Positions 1-14,619 of a stretch of DNA of 64,000 nt are shown here, in pieces. Each line of letters opens with the position of its first letter. Position 1 is the stretch's first letter. The notes beneath the pieces were generated by a model that ran no database searches, was not told the origin of the DNA, and saw nothing but the letters and a program-made list of their open reading frames with translations. Source of the DNA: Promerops cafer (lineage: Eukaryota > Chordata > Aves > Passeriformes > Nectariniidae); assembly GCA_013398275.1 (NCBI GenBank), contig VZSE01002916.1:292887-356886 (forward strand). The letters run 5' to 3'. Made by a program: the position numbers and the translations under genes.

Positions 1-3000
1 TGGTCTCAAAAAGGAGGCAAGTATTAGCAGCATGTGATAGGACAGGAGCAAAAGTCTATTTACGTATTTCCTGCACTTGCCTTCACTTATTTGTTTTGCA
101 AGTTTTTATTTTCCAGAGCAATTTATAAACAAGAAGTGAGACAACCATTTGTTCAGACAAAGGTTAATAGGGGCCTAGCGGTCTCTGAAGACTCTGCAGG
201 CGCACTTAGGTATGAAATCTTGGAGCAGCAATAAAGATGCTGCACAGACAAGCAAGTCTCAAGAGAAGAATTTAATCTGTCTAAATATTCTCATTATGTA
301 CATAGTTTTCAGCTTCCATTCACAGTAATCACAGCAGAGAAAGCTTCCAGAAGCCTTTTTAGACAATAAGGCGTGAAAAAGGATTTTTACATCAGCCATT
401 ATTCCTCTCTCCCATCCCCAGCTTAAAGAGTCAGTATTTGAAATGGTTTTTGTTGAAAAGAAGACACGGTGTTGGGAGAGAAAAAGTTGACAGGAGGAAG
501 GCAGCACGGGTCTTTGGCAGACTGGTGGGACTTGGCACAAAGCAGCTCCCATTGGCACCATTTGTCCAGAAAATCTCAAATAGGTTATTCTCCTCCAAAA
601 CAGGTTTTCTGTAGGGTCATGCACAGAGTATGAAATACAACACTACTTCCAGAGAACTGCTTCACTGGAACGGGCAAGAAGTTTCAGTTACATCCACACA
701 TATTCCTCCTAAAAGTCACTTAAACCTAAATACAGTACTAAGATAAGGTAGGAAAACTAGAGGCAGGCATCTAGGACAAAAGGGCTGATCCAAAACTCAG
801 CTGCTTTCTTTTGGGATCACAGTGTCCATCTGTCCCCTTGCCACAGGGGAACTTGTTTGCAAAAAGAGACCTTGTTTGTCCACTGAAACGTGGAACCCGA
901 ATTATTCCATCAGGCAAGAATTCAAAATAGAAAGTTAAAACAGAATAGTTCTCTATGGGTATGATCCCCTGGGACCAAGAGAAGCTGTACTCTTGAGGCA
1001 TCTCTCCCCTCCTCACTTACGTGCTGCATTTTCCCCTTCAGACAGGCAGGTTTCAGCTTTTCTGGCATGTTCAAAACTCTACTTCTACACACAAGAAGCT
1101 TGGACAAAATGTGTAGAGATAATTAAAATGGTTTACTACTAAATTTTTTGCTTGAAGTCAAGTGACTTCCTTGCCCTGCCCTCCCATCCCCAGGTTTCTC
1201 TCAAAGTTTAAGAGTTCAACCAGCCACTAGTTGTCCACACTGCAAACAGGACAGTAGGGAAAATATTAACCAGGACAGCAGGTAAAAAATATTAGCCAGC
1301 ACAGCCACTTCAGAGGCAGCCCAAACTAAAAGCCAGGGTCAGTACTGTGGTCTGACTGTTTTATAAATGATTACATCTCTTATCCCTCTCTAAAGAGGTC
1401 ACCATCCTCTCTGTTTTCCGGAGAATGAAATCACACAGGTCAAGCAAGGAGTGGGACCAGAAGAGCTGAAGGCAGAACAAGTCCCAGTTTACTCCCATCC
1501 TTACCCAGTAAGAAGCATTAGAGACTTTTAACAGAAAAGCAGAACTTAGAGGTAATGCTGATATGCAGCAGTATCCTGAAAACAGTGATTGTGAGAACAG
1601 ACCCCCACCAGTAACTACCCACTACAGACTGGTCTGCTCTCCCACAAACAATCCCACCCTCCACCTAAGAGGGCATAGAGAACAACATTGAAGCCTCATC
1701 CCAGTTACTGAGCAGGAAAGGATTAAACCCTAGCAAAGACTTCGCAGATATTTATTCTCCAAATCCACAAGACAAGCAAAGGGAAAAGCTCCTCTGAGAG
1801 TTATGTACACAGACTTCAAGTCTAATGCTTACACAGTCTTAATTTTTTTTAATTTTGCAAGTCCTAACAACAATTATCTTCACGAATTATAGACATAATA
1901 TCTGAGAGACACAGGCAGTAATTAATGCATATCTGCCTTTTCTGACTAGCTCTTTCTGCTGGGTCAGGGAGAGTTACTGAAATTCAGGAAGGAAATCTTC
2001 AATCTTCTAGAAGTTTTAAAGAAATAGACCAAGACACAATTTAATAAAGCAATAATATTTCTCTTAAATAATTAACTAGACTTTGACATTCACTAATATT
2101 TCTGAGGCCCAGCTCTTACTTTTGCAGTAACACTGGATGTGATCCACTGCATGTCCAAAATGCACTAACTCCAAAATTAACTCTGTATTTCTCTGCACAC
2201 ACACAGCTACCCTCATTCCTTTTACTTAAAATTCTCAATGAGACCCTTAACTGAAGCCACACTACACAGCACCAGCATCCTTTCCTCCTCCCATTCTGCC
2301 CTACCGACACCTGTCTCCAAATACGAGTGCTCAGCATTCCCCAGGTAATAGAGAAGCCATGTTCATCATCCTCTGGGAAAAACCCTGGGTCCAGAGCAGA
2401 ACCCCAGCACAGCATTAGATGCAATAGACAACCCTGAACTAGACAAAGCTATTACTAAGGCAGTGTATAGCACTGGATGTTGTCTAAGCTAGTTGTTTCC
2501 ATCATCTTTCAAGTAGCAGATTCTCCTGCAGCATTAACAATTTTATTCACATAAAGAATGGACTCAATGATCCTTTTAAGTCCCTTCCAACTCTGGGTAT
2601 TTTATATTCTAAAGCACTCAAGTGAGCTTAATATACTTCAGTATCTTGACAACAATTACCCCCAAGGAAATATTAATTAGCCAGCCACTGAAAAACCCAG
2701 TGAAGAAAAACCCAGCCTTTGGCAAAAACATCTCACCTGCTTAAGCAACATAAAACTACACACCAAGATGGACAGAACTCAAATTCAAAACCATAAGGAT
2801 CATTCTGATGGCCAACAGGTTCAAACACAGCCATGTCACCAAAACTAGGTGAGGGGAGGGGGTATTTGGCCAAAAAAGTCAGACTGAACCAAAAGTTACA
2901 TATTCTGTTGTTTACTTGAACTACATTATTTCCCCAAGAATAAAAAAATCCCTATGCACTAGAAGCAGAGTTTAAATGGCAACAGTGGTCATCCCAATTC

Positions 3001-3011
3001 CAGAAGCTCAC
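1..3011 (-). other. TMEM104: TMEM104 intron, gene continues past the left edge
   Basis: No exon is recognisable here on either strand. The seventh TMEM104 coding exon ends in a clean gtgagc donor just to the right, at phase 0, so this stretch should be the following intron. The remaining part of the protein must be encoded beyond base 1. The sequence is AT-rich, and the only repeat I recognise is a short CR1 tail near 2.55-2.61 kb. Confidence 0.75.
2552..2612 (+). repeat. CR1 LINE 3'-terminal fragment
   Basis: The stretch has the familiar end of avian CR1 elements: a 'gactcaatgatcc' block, then 'cccttccaactctggg', then an AT-rich tail of the 'attctatgattct' type. Only the last ~60 bases remain, as expected for a strongly 5'-truncated copy lying in an intron. 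Confidence 0.7.
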
Positions 3012-6000
3012 CAGATAAAGCCTGTAAGCATCAATCCTTCGAATTGGCCCCCAGCACTTGTCCGTGTCATTGTACTTTGTGCTATCTCCAACACTGCAAG
3101 AATGGTTGCCAGTGACACTGCTGGGAAAGGAGGGAGAAACAAAAGACAGTAATTAATTCCTAGCAGATGTCTTCCCCTCTCCTGCATTCAAGAGAGAAGA
3201 ATGAGCAGAGGCTGGTCCTCCTCTCTGTCCCTGATCACACTCACTCCCTTACATTTTCTGGACTGTGTGAATCACTGAGTACCAGAAGTTTAAAGGCAAA
3301 TTCTTGAAGTGCCTGCAGTTATTTGCAAGTTTCGTCATTTAATCATCAAGCTGGTGAGCTTAGATCTTTTATGGATCACTGAAGTTTTCAATTTTTGAGA
3401 TAGAAGTCCAAATCCAGCCCAGATTTGATCAAACCAATCTTTTTTATTATGTTTATTTAAGAAAGCTCTGGACTGGGAGTGGTGCCTAAGTCCATGTACC
3501 TCACTAGCCTCAGGCTTAGTAAGCATCACACCCCTCAACTCTTACCCAAAGAGAAAGAGAGAAGGCAACATATTGCAGAGTATTGCAATCAAACTATGGA
3601 GCAACAAGTCTCATGTCTGCAAATGCTGACACTGGAAATACTTCACACCTGAGGACTTGTCTGGAATCAGGTCAGCTACTCTGCAGGCAGGCAGCAGGCA
3701 CTCAGGTGAGGAATACAAAACAACTTCACCATCCACCCACAAGAGATGAGCTGTCCTTGAGTCATTTCTCCACCCAATGCTTTGGAAAGTACAGCTGATC
3801 CTAGTCAGACTTATCACCCCATCAAACCCTAAGCCTGCCCTGTCCCCTGGCAGTACACAGCCCCTGAGGAGTAAGCACACTTACCAGGTCACCTGCATTA
3901 GGGAGACTGGCACCGCTGCTGCATAGATTGCCAGATCTCCATAGAGGTAGATAATTATGCAGAAATAGAAGAGATTGACACCCACTGCAGAAAAAGAAAA
4001 TATTGTCCAGATTCAGCAGAGTATACAGAGACTCTTGTTCTCTGCACTTCAAATATACAAAATTTTTAAGATCTTAAATCACCATTTGCCTCCATAGTTT
4101 CTGCAGCAAACCACCCAAGCTCAGGGAACTTACCCTGGAACAGGAACTGATGGGGCATGAGGGGTCTCAGAGCTCCACTCTGCCTCCTTCAATACCTGGC
4201 ACTGACACTAAATAAACCCTCTAGTTCAAGCCCATCCTGCAGCCAAGACCAGCACATCTCACATAAGTCACCTGCCAGACGAAGCCATCAGCTCTCAACA
4301 GCCACAGGCAAACATCTGGGTGATGCTCACACACTCAGTGTGAGCACAGCCTCACGAAGTGAAATGCAGAGAGAGTGTTTTTAGGCTCTGCTGATTCCAA
4401 ATCCTGTGACTGCAAACCTGCAGGACCTTCACAATATGGATTTGTAGGGATTTAGCCCTGCAGAACTGAGATTCCAATGGGCTGAAATGGAGCTGCTTTG
4501 GGAGATTCCCTTCCACTGGCAACTTGAGCCAAGGTACAATCCTGCAAAGTTTTAAAACTGTTTCTACATCCCACTTACCCTGATGCCACCACATACACTG
4601 TTCCTGCCCCTACTCATCTTTTTGGATAAGTTTTTCTCTGTTTTTTTTAAAATTATTTTTAATTTAAAGCTTGCCCTGCCTTCACCTATGAGATTAAAAG
4701 AAATCTTACACAAATTAGTTGGGTGCACAGAACAGCCTTACTGAGGCACAAGACACCACAGTGAAGGGCTAAAATCCAAAGGGATAAAGAAATTCTTGAT
4801 GAGACTCCAGGATTCTCTTCTTGCAAGCAAGTCTGTATAAATCTCACCAACAAATTAGAAGATTTTTTTTTTCAGGGTCAGATGAGTTACAGAATAAAAG
4901 CCTCAAATTTATTTAATTTAGGAAGTTGACATTGAAGGAAAACAGCTCAAGAAACCTGCCCATACTTTCAAGTTTTGATGCCACCTGATGCTGAGCAAAT
5001 CTCACACTCACTAGCTGTGACAACTATCAAACCAGGATAACAGTGCTGCAGGACTGAAGACTCATTCCTACAGTGCTTGGGTGCCTCAAAGCTTTACCAT
5101 GTTTTGCCATCATACTGCCCCTGGATCTCTGGATGTCAGGAAACATTATTAAGCATTCTCCTTTGTTTAAATAAATTATTCCATATGCTGAGCCTGCCTA
5201 GCATGAAAGGGGCTGTATCAGGAAAGCACTGAGAGAACTTCCCTGCTTCTGTACAGTAGTGCACTAAATCAGTGCTCTAGAGTTGATCCTGGAGACAAAT
5301 GGACTTACTACAGAAATTGTCAGATCATTCTATATAGTTCTCACATTGTTTTCTTGCTCTGTGAAAGATGTTTTCACAGTTAGAGAGTCTCTGTGTTGCT
5401 CTGGAGACAGCAACAAACTACCTACCAGTCTTTTCCAATTTCCCATTAAGAAGGGTTGAAGGTTTTAAAAAATATCTGACATAGGACAGAAGCTGCACAG
5501 ACACGAAGCTCAGGACTACACGGACTCAGATAGATATTCTGTTTTGGGATCTGTGACTGGTCTCAGGACACACCTGCCCCATACACACAAAATAAAGCTG
5601 ACATGACCAGCTAAGCCACAGCAGCACCAGCCAGTACCCAGCAGCACCCCCATTCCAATGCAGACGTCTCTGTCTGCAGGAAGCACAGGTGACACTCCTC
5701 TACCAAACTCATCCTCTCCAAGACAGGAAGACTTTAGCATCAGCTCTTTTATAAACTGCTGCTGATCCTCCCTGATCAATACTTTCATTACTGGACACAA
5801 AACGGAGTGGGAAAAAAAAGCAATTACTTCCTGTGAGGAAACAGCATGATAGATGTGCCTAGAATCTGTTACTGCAATAAATGACTGCTCAGTCCCAGAA
5901 GAAAGCACCCAACATTAAAAAAAAAAAAACCCTAAATCCAGAAAAAAAGGTTTTCAGAGCCAGCTCTTTCAAAAGCGCACAGTCTCTTCACAGCCTGAAT

Positions 6001-9000
6001 AGAAGTCAGCTCCCTTTAAGAAAGTAGACACTCTGAAATTGAGATTTATCCCCAGCTTACCTCCTAGGACTGCAGATTCAACTCCTGTCAGATTGTTGAA
6101 AATAAAAATCAGTCAAGGGAAAGGAGCAGAGAACTCACTAGAAATCAGGGGTTTTGAGGTCTACTGCACAGCTTTCATCAGCCTTCCCTCTGGAGGCTCT
6201 AAAGCCCTCTATCACTGTGGGTTTAGATCTATACTTTGTATATCATCAGTAAACACCCAAACATTTGCCAGCTGTGCAACCTCACAGGCTGGTGCTTGGA
6301 GCTGAGAACTCCCCAGTGTGGCCCAGTTTCTCAGCACTCAGTGGTCACTGAGCAGCTGCCCTTGCTGAAGGCCTTTCTGTGCAGCTGTGGGGAGGGAGCA
6401 CCTCAGCAGGGACCTGCAGAGTGAGGTCCTCCACCTGTCTGTCTCTGCAGCCACTTGCAGGCCAGAGAGTGTCTCTGAATCAGTGACAGGGATGAAACCT
6501 CACTGCCGAGCTCAGACAAAGGGAAAGCAGCAAATGAGTTACAGCTGCCCCAGGTCCTTTGCTGTGGGCACCTCATCCCATCTGCAAGTCACAAGTAGGG
6601 CCAGGCCATGGCCTGCAGCTGTTCCAGCCACCTTCCTGCAGATGGATTCATCCCTTTGCAATGGGCTGAGCAGACCCTGGGGAAGATCCCTAACACAGAA
6701 ATCAGATAACTCTGGCTTAAAGCAACATTAAGAAGAGGGATTAAGATCTAAAAGTACTAAGCAGTTTATTTCACTTTGCTCGGAAGCTACATCAGTGCCG
6801 ATGGAGAGAGGACACATACTCCCAGCACCCTCTACTGGATGAGCACCAGAGAGGCCCAGAACCTGCCTGGCTTCTGGGGGTCCTTTCCAGCTCCCCTATG
6901 AAGCACATGCAAAGAAGGGGCCTCCTGAAACTTGATGAGAACACTCTGACTCCTGTGATCCCCATCCCTCCACAGCCCAATCCTCAGCAATACTTCTAAA
7001 CCGTGTTACACGATTGCTCTTAAAGCACTTCTCAAATATTACTCCTCAGAGGAACATCAAGAGACAGGGATGTGTTCACCATATTTTACACACAGCAAAG
7101 CAAACAAACAAGAAAACTTGCCTAAGGTCATAACAACTCAGTGGTACAGGCAAGACCAGGAACAAGATGTTTCGGACACATTTCACTTCTCTGACTAAAA
7201 ATGTGGCAGCCTAGTCCAAGGTGGATTATTTTGATAGTCCTAAGTGTTTCAAATCTACAAAATCCCAGAAGAGGCATGCAGGAAAATTAAAAAGTTAACT
7301 TTAAAATAAAAAAATAAAGTTCAAAGAATATTCACTCCTTAAGCCCAGCTGTCCTTCAGAGGCAACAGCTTTACGCTGGTATAACCCTGATGTAACGTAG
7401 CGGAAAAAACCCAGCCTTCCATTACCTCTTTGCAAGGTGGCCAGTGAACAAGGGAAAACATCACTTTCCACAAAAAATGGGGCCTGACAGGCTCAAAACT
7501 GCACAGCCACGGTGTCTGATGATGTTCTAGCTCTGCGCAGCATTTCATTGTCCTGCTTTACAGGTTTCAGAATTCTTATCACTGTGGCTTGCATTTCTAT
7601 CACACACAGCAATGGAAAGGGCTTTATTAGAGCAGGGTTACAAGTTTGTTCCCTGGCATACAAAAGTAATTTAATAGCAAAAAGACAAGCCAGCTGCCTA
7701 TCACATCCTCAGCAGGGACCTCTTCAGCAGTTCATGTCCCAGCTCTCCTGAGAATTCCCCAGATGCAGACAATTCCTAGAAGCTCCTGTCAAAAGTCTCT
7801 CTCCTACAGACTGCTATTTACAAGGCTCAGGGAAGCCCGAATGTCTTATTCTCAAATGCTGCAACCCAAATGCAACTGAAAAACATTACAGCTGGGCTCT
7901 GCTGCTTCAGACAGTGGAGATCACAGAGGACACGTGCACTTCAGAGGTAGGTGAACTGCAGTCAGAAAAGGCACTGACTTACACTTGCCTGTATCAAGGA
8001 ACTGCTCCCATAACCTGCAGTGTTTTGCTGGTTCCACGCCCACCACAGCAGGTTCTGGCCCACCTGGCCCATAAATACTTTATAGAAACACCACATAGGA
8101 GGATGAATACAGTCCACAGAGAAAAGGAACTGCACATTTGGGTGGAATTATCACAAACTCAGAATGCAAACCCCCACTGAGAAGCATGCAAAGTTACAGA
8201 ACAGCCATACACACAATGTGCAGGAGGACCCAAAGGGACTTTTGAAAATGTTCATCACTTACTTTTATTGAAGAACATGGAAGCCATCTGGCCCATTTCC
8301 ACCCTCTCAGTGATTTCAAAGATATTGGCTGAGCCATGTCTCTCTGCAAGTTAAAAAACAAGAAGTGTTTCAACCAGTCTCTCCAGTAAGCCCTGAGGCC
8401 AGATTACCGGGATACTTGGGAAGCTCCAGCAGCAGTTTGAAGGACAGTATGTACAACTCCACAGCTGCAGAGTCACTGGGCCAATTACCCTGCTGAAGCT
8501 AGTTTAAAGGTGTTTAGAAAATATGATGTTCTCATCTTAGTGACCTAGAGGGAAAATATCTTTATCAGGCTGCAGAAAGCACACTGAATTCTCAGTGAGT
8601 CTTATCTTGCAAGTGCTGAGGACTTTGGGATGAGAGCATGTGGAATTAAGGGTGAAATGGACGGAGGAGTCCACTGGAATGTTGTCTGCAGTGAAGAAGC
8701 TTCATACCAGTGAAAGCATGAACTGGGTACTCACGAACTGACAGGATAGGCCGTGTCTCTGCTCGCTCATAGCCATCTTGGAGGAGAACATCACTGTCAG
8801 ACACTCCAGAGGAAGAATCCTCATCTTCATCATCCTCCTGGATGAAAAGAGCAGACCATGCTGAGATATCTGCTACCCACAGTATAGGCTGTGCCACCCC
8901 CACTGGCATGGTCACTTCCAGGAAGGTCCCAAACAGGAGGGGAGGACATGCAAGCAAAGGCAATACCAGGGAACCCAGGGGATGCTGTGGAGGGCAGAAG

Positions 9001-12000
9001 AGGACACTAGCAGAGCAGGCTGAAGTGAGTGACAGGCTCTGCTGTCCCAGCCCCAGGTCACACACACACACACAACAACACTGTCCAATTCATGTAGTTT
9101 TAAGTGGCACAAGGAAGTTGCAAACTTCAGGCAGATCTGCAGTGTTGAAGAACTGGGAGAGAAAAAAAAATAAATCCAAGCATATCTAGCCAGCACAAGC
9201 AGGTCTAGTTCCTAATTCCATCCTACTACCACCAAGCCAAAGGTCTAAATCAGTGCAAACAACTATGCCTCCCTCTGGTACAGTAAAGCCACAAGTAAAG
9301 TTTTATAGCAAGGACATAATTCAGAACTGTCCACAACCTGGGATGCTGCCCAAGTAACAGCAAGGACATCCCAGCCTGTCCCAGTTAAATGACCTGAGAT
9401 CAGCAAGGATTTATAGTCCTCAGCACACTCCAAATAGCACCAATATATTGGCTGCCACCTCTCCACATTCATTGAGCAGCGCTTCTGGGCAAGGAGAGCA
9501 TGATCAGTAAGAAATGTGAACAGCACAAGAGATTTTTCAAAACAGGAGCAGAAAATCCTGTCTTTAATGAGCAACCCCACAGGGAACTAACAGCTATATT
9601 TTATATGACAAAGTTAAGTACAGTAGAAATTTATTCCCTTAGAGTTAGTAATGAGGCAAGGCAAAGATGCAGGGGAATGCCAGGAAAATCCTACGTGATA
9701 AAACAAGAGGAGGAAAAGGAGAATTAAATCCCATACAAACCTTGCGTTTTTCCATTCTCTTCCATCTCAGCTGGGCATTTGCAGCAGCCATGGCTTCCAC
9801 CACAAAGGTCGTAGTCATATAGCTACAGAGAGTAGAATTCAATTGATATCATCAGTAATAGTCAAGAACTGTCACTGAAGAGAGATGGAGAATAATTCCC
9901 ATCTGTTTGCAGGAGCAAACAAACAAACAAATCAAAACAATCCTTTTGCCAGCTCCCCACACACATTGTTTTGATAGAGTTTCATCTCAGTTTATTGCTC
10001 CCTTCTGCTCTTGAGATTCAGGTGTTCAAGCAGACCACAACATGCAGTAAAATATAACGTACCTTCAGATATAGTAAGACACTTTAGATATTTGGAAGGC
10101 ACATTCCTGGTGTTTCTGTGGCTTGAAGGCAGCAAGAGAACTTTGATCTTTGCTAGAAAGCAAGTTTCCTTCCTCATTTTAGAACCTAGGACAAACCCAG
10201 TTCTACTCTGAAGCTCATGGCAAAGGTACTCTGGTCCCTTAAAGAATCTTACACATGGCATCAGAAGCAAAGCAGCAATACAAGAAGGAGCACATCACAC
10301 ATGCAGGCAAATACTGGAGGCCAGTGGATAAGCTGTCCAGGGAGACAGGGAGAGCCACTGATGGAAGGAAAATCATCATCTCAGCTAAAACCAGTCCTAT
10401 AATATTAATCAGTAGATTTTAAAAGCCCCTCAAATCAATCTTATTTAAGGCTTTAAAGTGGTTTCTCACTGCCTCAGGAACTGGACTTGCCTATCAAGCT
10501 CAAATAAGAGATCAGTTTTGCAAGAATAGAAGGAAGTGCTAAGGCCTGTGTAACAATTTCCGCCCAGGCTTTTCCTGCACCAAAGGTGCCCAGTGGGCAT
10601 GAGGAAGTCACAAGAACCAGAACAAAAGCAACAGAGCTCCCAAAGCATGCAGCACTTGGAGCTGTGTCTTCTCAACTTAATCCAGTGCAGTTCTGGTGCA
10701 CAGATTTGGAGGTTTGTGCTCTCCTGCTGACCTTGAAGGATTGTCTGCTGCTGCTGAACTCCATATATTGCATTCATGCTTTTAAACTAATGTAGCTAAA
10801 AGGAATTGCTTCTAAAGCTCCCAGTTACGGGTAGCCCCACTGATATCATTTTACCAAGCCTTTGCAGCACCCAGCTCTGAAGTGGGGCAGTCATAAGCAT
10901 TTGACCATAGTCTCCCTGCACAGCAGCACAGAACGGATCCCAAAAGCTCTGCCTCCACACCAAAGGCACATTCAGGCTGGCAGAGCTGGTTACTGAAAAG
11001 GCTGGAACTTCAGAAGTCCATTTATACAGATGGCAGGAGGGAAATTTTATTTTATTTTATTTTTAGACCAAGTAAGAAGCAAGCAGGGATTCCCAGCCCA
11101 CCAGAAGACGGCACTCGTAGCAGTAACTCCTTAGAAATCAGTGCTGTATCCACAGTCTTCAGCTCCACCTGCTGCTCCAGCAGGAAGGCATCTGGGCAGG
11201 GGCTCACAGTGAACCAGCATGACAAACAGGAGGCCATCTCCTGAGCAGCAAAGGCCTGGAGGGGCTAAGATGGGCCTGGCTGTAGAGGAATTTCTGTTCC
11301 TGACACTCTTTGTGACTTGCAGCTTACACATCTGCAAGTCACAAAGCAAAGACTTGACCCTGTGCCACCTTTGACCTGGTTGGTGTTTGGGGAACTGATT
11401 GGTGACAGAGGCAAGCATGGAATGTATCCACAGTGAGGACAATGTCAAAAATGCAGCAGGGATAAAGGTCCCAGAAGACTCCGCACTGGAGGAAAAGTCC
11501 TTCCCATCAGCCAGGAAATGGGATGTACCAGAGAGTCAGGAAGTGCATCCCTCCAAATCAGGTCCATAGGCAACACCACCGCAGAAACCAACACCCAAGG
11601 AGCAGAGGAACAGAGCATACAGGAAAACAGCAAAAGTCTTTACACTGTTCTCACCCAGCTGAGCCTCCCAGTCCCCTAAAGACACACACACACACACACA
11701 CATCCTACCTCATAAATCCCAGGAACATCAGGAGGACAAGGCTGACGAGCCACCCTGCTGTGGCAAAGGCCTTGGGCATGGTCAGGGCTCCCGTTCCAAC
11801 GATGAGGTTGAACATGTACACCAGGCCAACCTGCAATCAGTCACATGATCCAGCATCAGAGTGTGCCAGGAATCATCCAAAACATCTCACATACACTCTG
11901 ATTTAAATGGAGAGGGCAATCCCTTAGCCAGCAGGGTGGGAACAAGTCCATGTGAGAAATAACTGGAGGAGGGGACTGAAATCCAAAGAGAACAATGTGG

Positions 12001-13681
12001 AAGTCAGCACATTTCTGGAGGAACTGATATTCCTTTCCATTTTTCTAATTATTTTAAATTATTTTTTTTCCTCTCTAGCTTGTAAAGTTATAAAGTACAT
12101 GAGATTTTTGTTTGTTTGTTTTCAAATCACTGCCTTCTACCAGGTGGTCTGTGCTGTGGGTTGGGGTCTCTCCTTTTTTTTCTGACCTGAACACAAGTAG
12201 TTATGACTATGTACCTTTCAGGACCTTTTATTATCAGTCAAGCAGGAAATATCCAAAGAGAATTCTAATTAAAAGCCTGCTTGCCATTTTACCAGTAAGA
12301 AGCTGAGCATATTCTGAAGAAGGGATTTTACTTCCTGAAGGGAAAGGATTTTATCTTCCCTGGCAATGAGCTTTTTCAGTGTCCAGAGACAAAAGAGAAC
12401 TCTGCACATGGACAGGACCCCCTGGGCTATGAATTTAGCTCAATTAAAGATCAAAACCTGCCCAAGCTGTTGTGCTTTAGTGGGCTTTTTTTTTTAATAT
12501 AGGTCATAATCCCTCCAGAGGAAAGCCAGTAAAGAGCTGTGTACGAGCAGACTTTTCTGGGCGTGGAGCAATTAACATCAGGAGAACTATTCCCCAGTGA
12601 CCCTGAGAGCATTTCACTGGCATAAGCCAGCAAATTCATCTTTTGCTGAACATCCCAGAACGATGATTTTCCTTTGGTCAAGCAGAAATGAGAATGGTGC
12701 CTGTAATGTTCAGCCGGGTTAGACGTCTTCAGGGAAAGAGGAGAGTCTCAGCCTTTGAGATAACTCTAGGAAATTCATGCAGCACGAGTATAACAATGTA
12801 AGAGCAGGTGACACTAATCCTTGAGGGTCCAGACATTCCAGTTACTGTCTTACTTCTCCATTTTCTCAGTTGTGACCTATTTCTGCAGCCTAATATCCAC
12901 TTCTCCTACATTTAATCATTACCATAGCAATGAAAATTTTAAGGCATTTAAAATCCAATGCACAGATTTCAGGGCTGGTTCTAAATTTATTGAGTTCACT
13001 TTAAAAAAAAAGTGTTTACAAAGTGCTGTTTTTAAAAGCTGACATTTGGGAAGACTTGTGGCTATGAAAACTGGTATTTCCAGTAATATAGGAAAGAAAT
13101 AATTGGCTCTGCAGTTGCACAGGACACCACATTACAGGGAAGAAACCTCTAAATTACTCACTTTCAGTGAAGTGGTGTAAAACAAATTACTGCAACAGCT
13201 GCATCTAAGTAAACTATGAGAAATTCAGGGGAAAATGTTTATATAAAGCAACAAAAGGGAAGAAATTGGGATAGTTTTAATGTCCCAGTCCCCCCCGTTT
13301 ATGCCAATGACAGACTGGGTTGATGAAAACATTAACAAAATATAAGAAAGTGGGCAGAAGGATGAAGAGCTGGTATGGGACATGAAGCTCTTTCTAGCAC
13401 TTTTAGATCTATACTTCAAGCACACATCATCCCTTTACTTTATGAAAAGTGACCTGTGATGTAAAAAAACCCATATAACTAAAAGCACTAAGCATCTTTA
13501 ACCACTGTTTGACCTCCATCATCTCCTGAAATGCTGAGGTTACGTCCATGAGGAAGTAGGATTTGCAAACACAACGCTGATGAAATACGAATTGGAAAGA
13601 AACCTTGTGACCAAACCCCCAAGCAGTGAAACTTACATAGGGAGAATAAAGCTCTCCGGTGTCAGTGATGCCACCTGCCAT
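3012..13681 (-). CDS. TMEM104: TMEM104, transmembrane protein 104 (5' seven coding exons; partial)
   Basis: Multi-pass membrane protein of the amino acid/auxin permease-like family; its substrate is not established. Coding exons on the minus strand are 13637-13681, 11709-11830, 9741-9822, 8735-8837, 8263-8343, 3885-3984 and 3012-3120. All have GT-AG borders and phases that join to 214 codons. The protein starts MAGGITDTGELYSPY and continues VGLVYMFNLIVGTGALTMPK, the first membrane segment. Exon 4 encodes an acidic serine cluster (EDDEDEDSSSGVSDSD), which looks like a casein-kinase-2 substrate. Exon 6 encodes a second hydrophobic segment (NLFYFCIIIYLYGDLAIYAA). Exon 7 encodes an extracellular-type loop with NHS and NDT glycosylation sequons and a CWGP motif. 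Human TMEM104 is about 496 aa, so roughly 57% of the protein lies past base 1. The start codon sits one base after a splice acceptor, so the 5' UTR exon is separate, probably in the CpG island near 15 kb. Confidence 0.95.
11682..11701. repeat. (CA)10 microsatellite beside a TMEM104 donor
   Basis: Ten uninterrupted CA units. In the TMEM104 transcript this reads as a UG run beginning only about six bases after the GT of the exon 2 donor at 11708-11707. Confidence 0.95.
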
Positions 13682-14619
13682 CCTGGAAATGCAGGGGAAC
13701 CCCAGAGCAAAGCCAGAAGGGTATTTTTGGGAGAGTGTTTTCAACTTCTGTCACCTTTAACCTAGGGAAACATCATAACACTATGTTATCTTTGCTGGAA
13801 AAAAGAAGAACTCACAAGTTAGCTTTGGCACATCAGTTTTCTGGTATTTCAACAGCTTTCAGCAGGATCTTGCCCTTCAGACAGACCCCATTCACCAGCA
13901 CCACTTGGTTCAATACTCTGTGAGAAGTTTTCATACCTGTTAAACTGGTTTAAAAGCAACCAAAAGGCCCTGCTCTTTCACAGCGTGTCATGACCAAACT
14001 TCATCTTCTCCAAACAGCCAGAGGGGCTGTTCCAGACAACTAAAACCTCAAGAAGAAAAATGACTGCCTTGAGGATGATCTCAAACTGCTGCTTCTCATG
14101 CAGCTACTACTCCTTGCAAACACGTGCCTCCTGCAAATCAAAAAAACAGCCTAAAGTCTCTTCTCCGAAATGCAAGTACAGAAATAAGTAGACAAATGAA
14201 AATATTGGACCTATTAAAGACACACCAAGATGCTTTTCATGCACCAACATTTCCAAAGCAGAAGCATTTTACACTGTTTCAAAAAAACTAGACGTGTATG
14301 GGGGAACTGAAGCCTTCTGGAAGGTTTCAGTGTCAATGATAAGCCATAATTGAATTAAGGGCTTCACACTTCTACATGCGCTCCTACTCAGCCACACCAG
14401 CTGAGACAAACTATCAGCACAAGCTGAGCTCCACTACAAAACCCAGTTATAAGCTTGTACACCCACGCTGAATACCAGAAAATAATCAGGCAGCATAGCT
14501 CACTGAGGTCATAACTGGACTAGCCTCAGAAGGAGAGATCAACCACCTTTTATAACAAATCTCGACTCAAAACACTGAAGCCAAATTTGGCAAACACAGA
14601 GCAAGCAGCAAGACAACGG
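13682..14619 (-). other. TMEM104: TMEM104 first intron, nothing else seen
   Basis: A plausible acceptor (ctgcatttccag) lies directly before the start codon, so this is intron between a non-coding first exon and the first coding exon. It has ordinary base composition, and I see no other gene or repeat. Confidence 0.6.
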
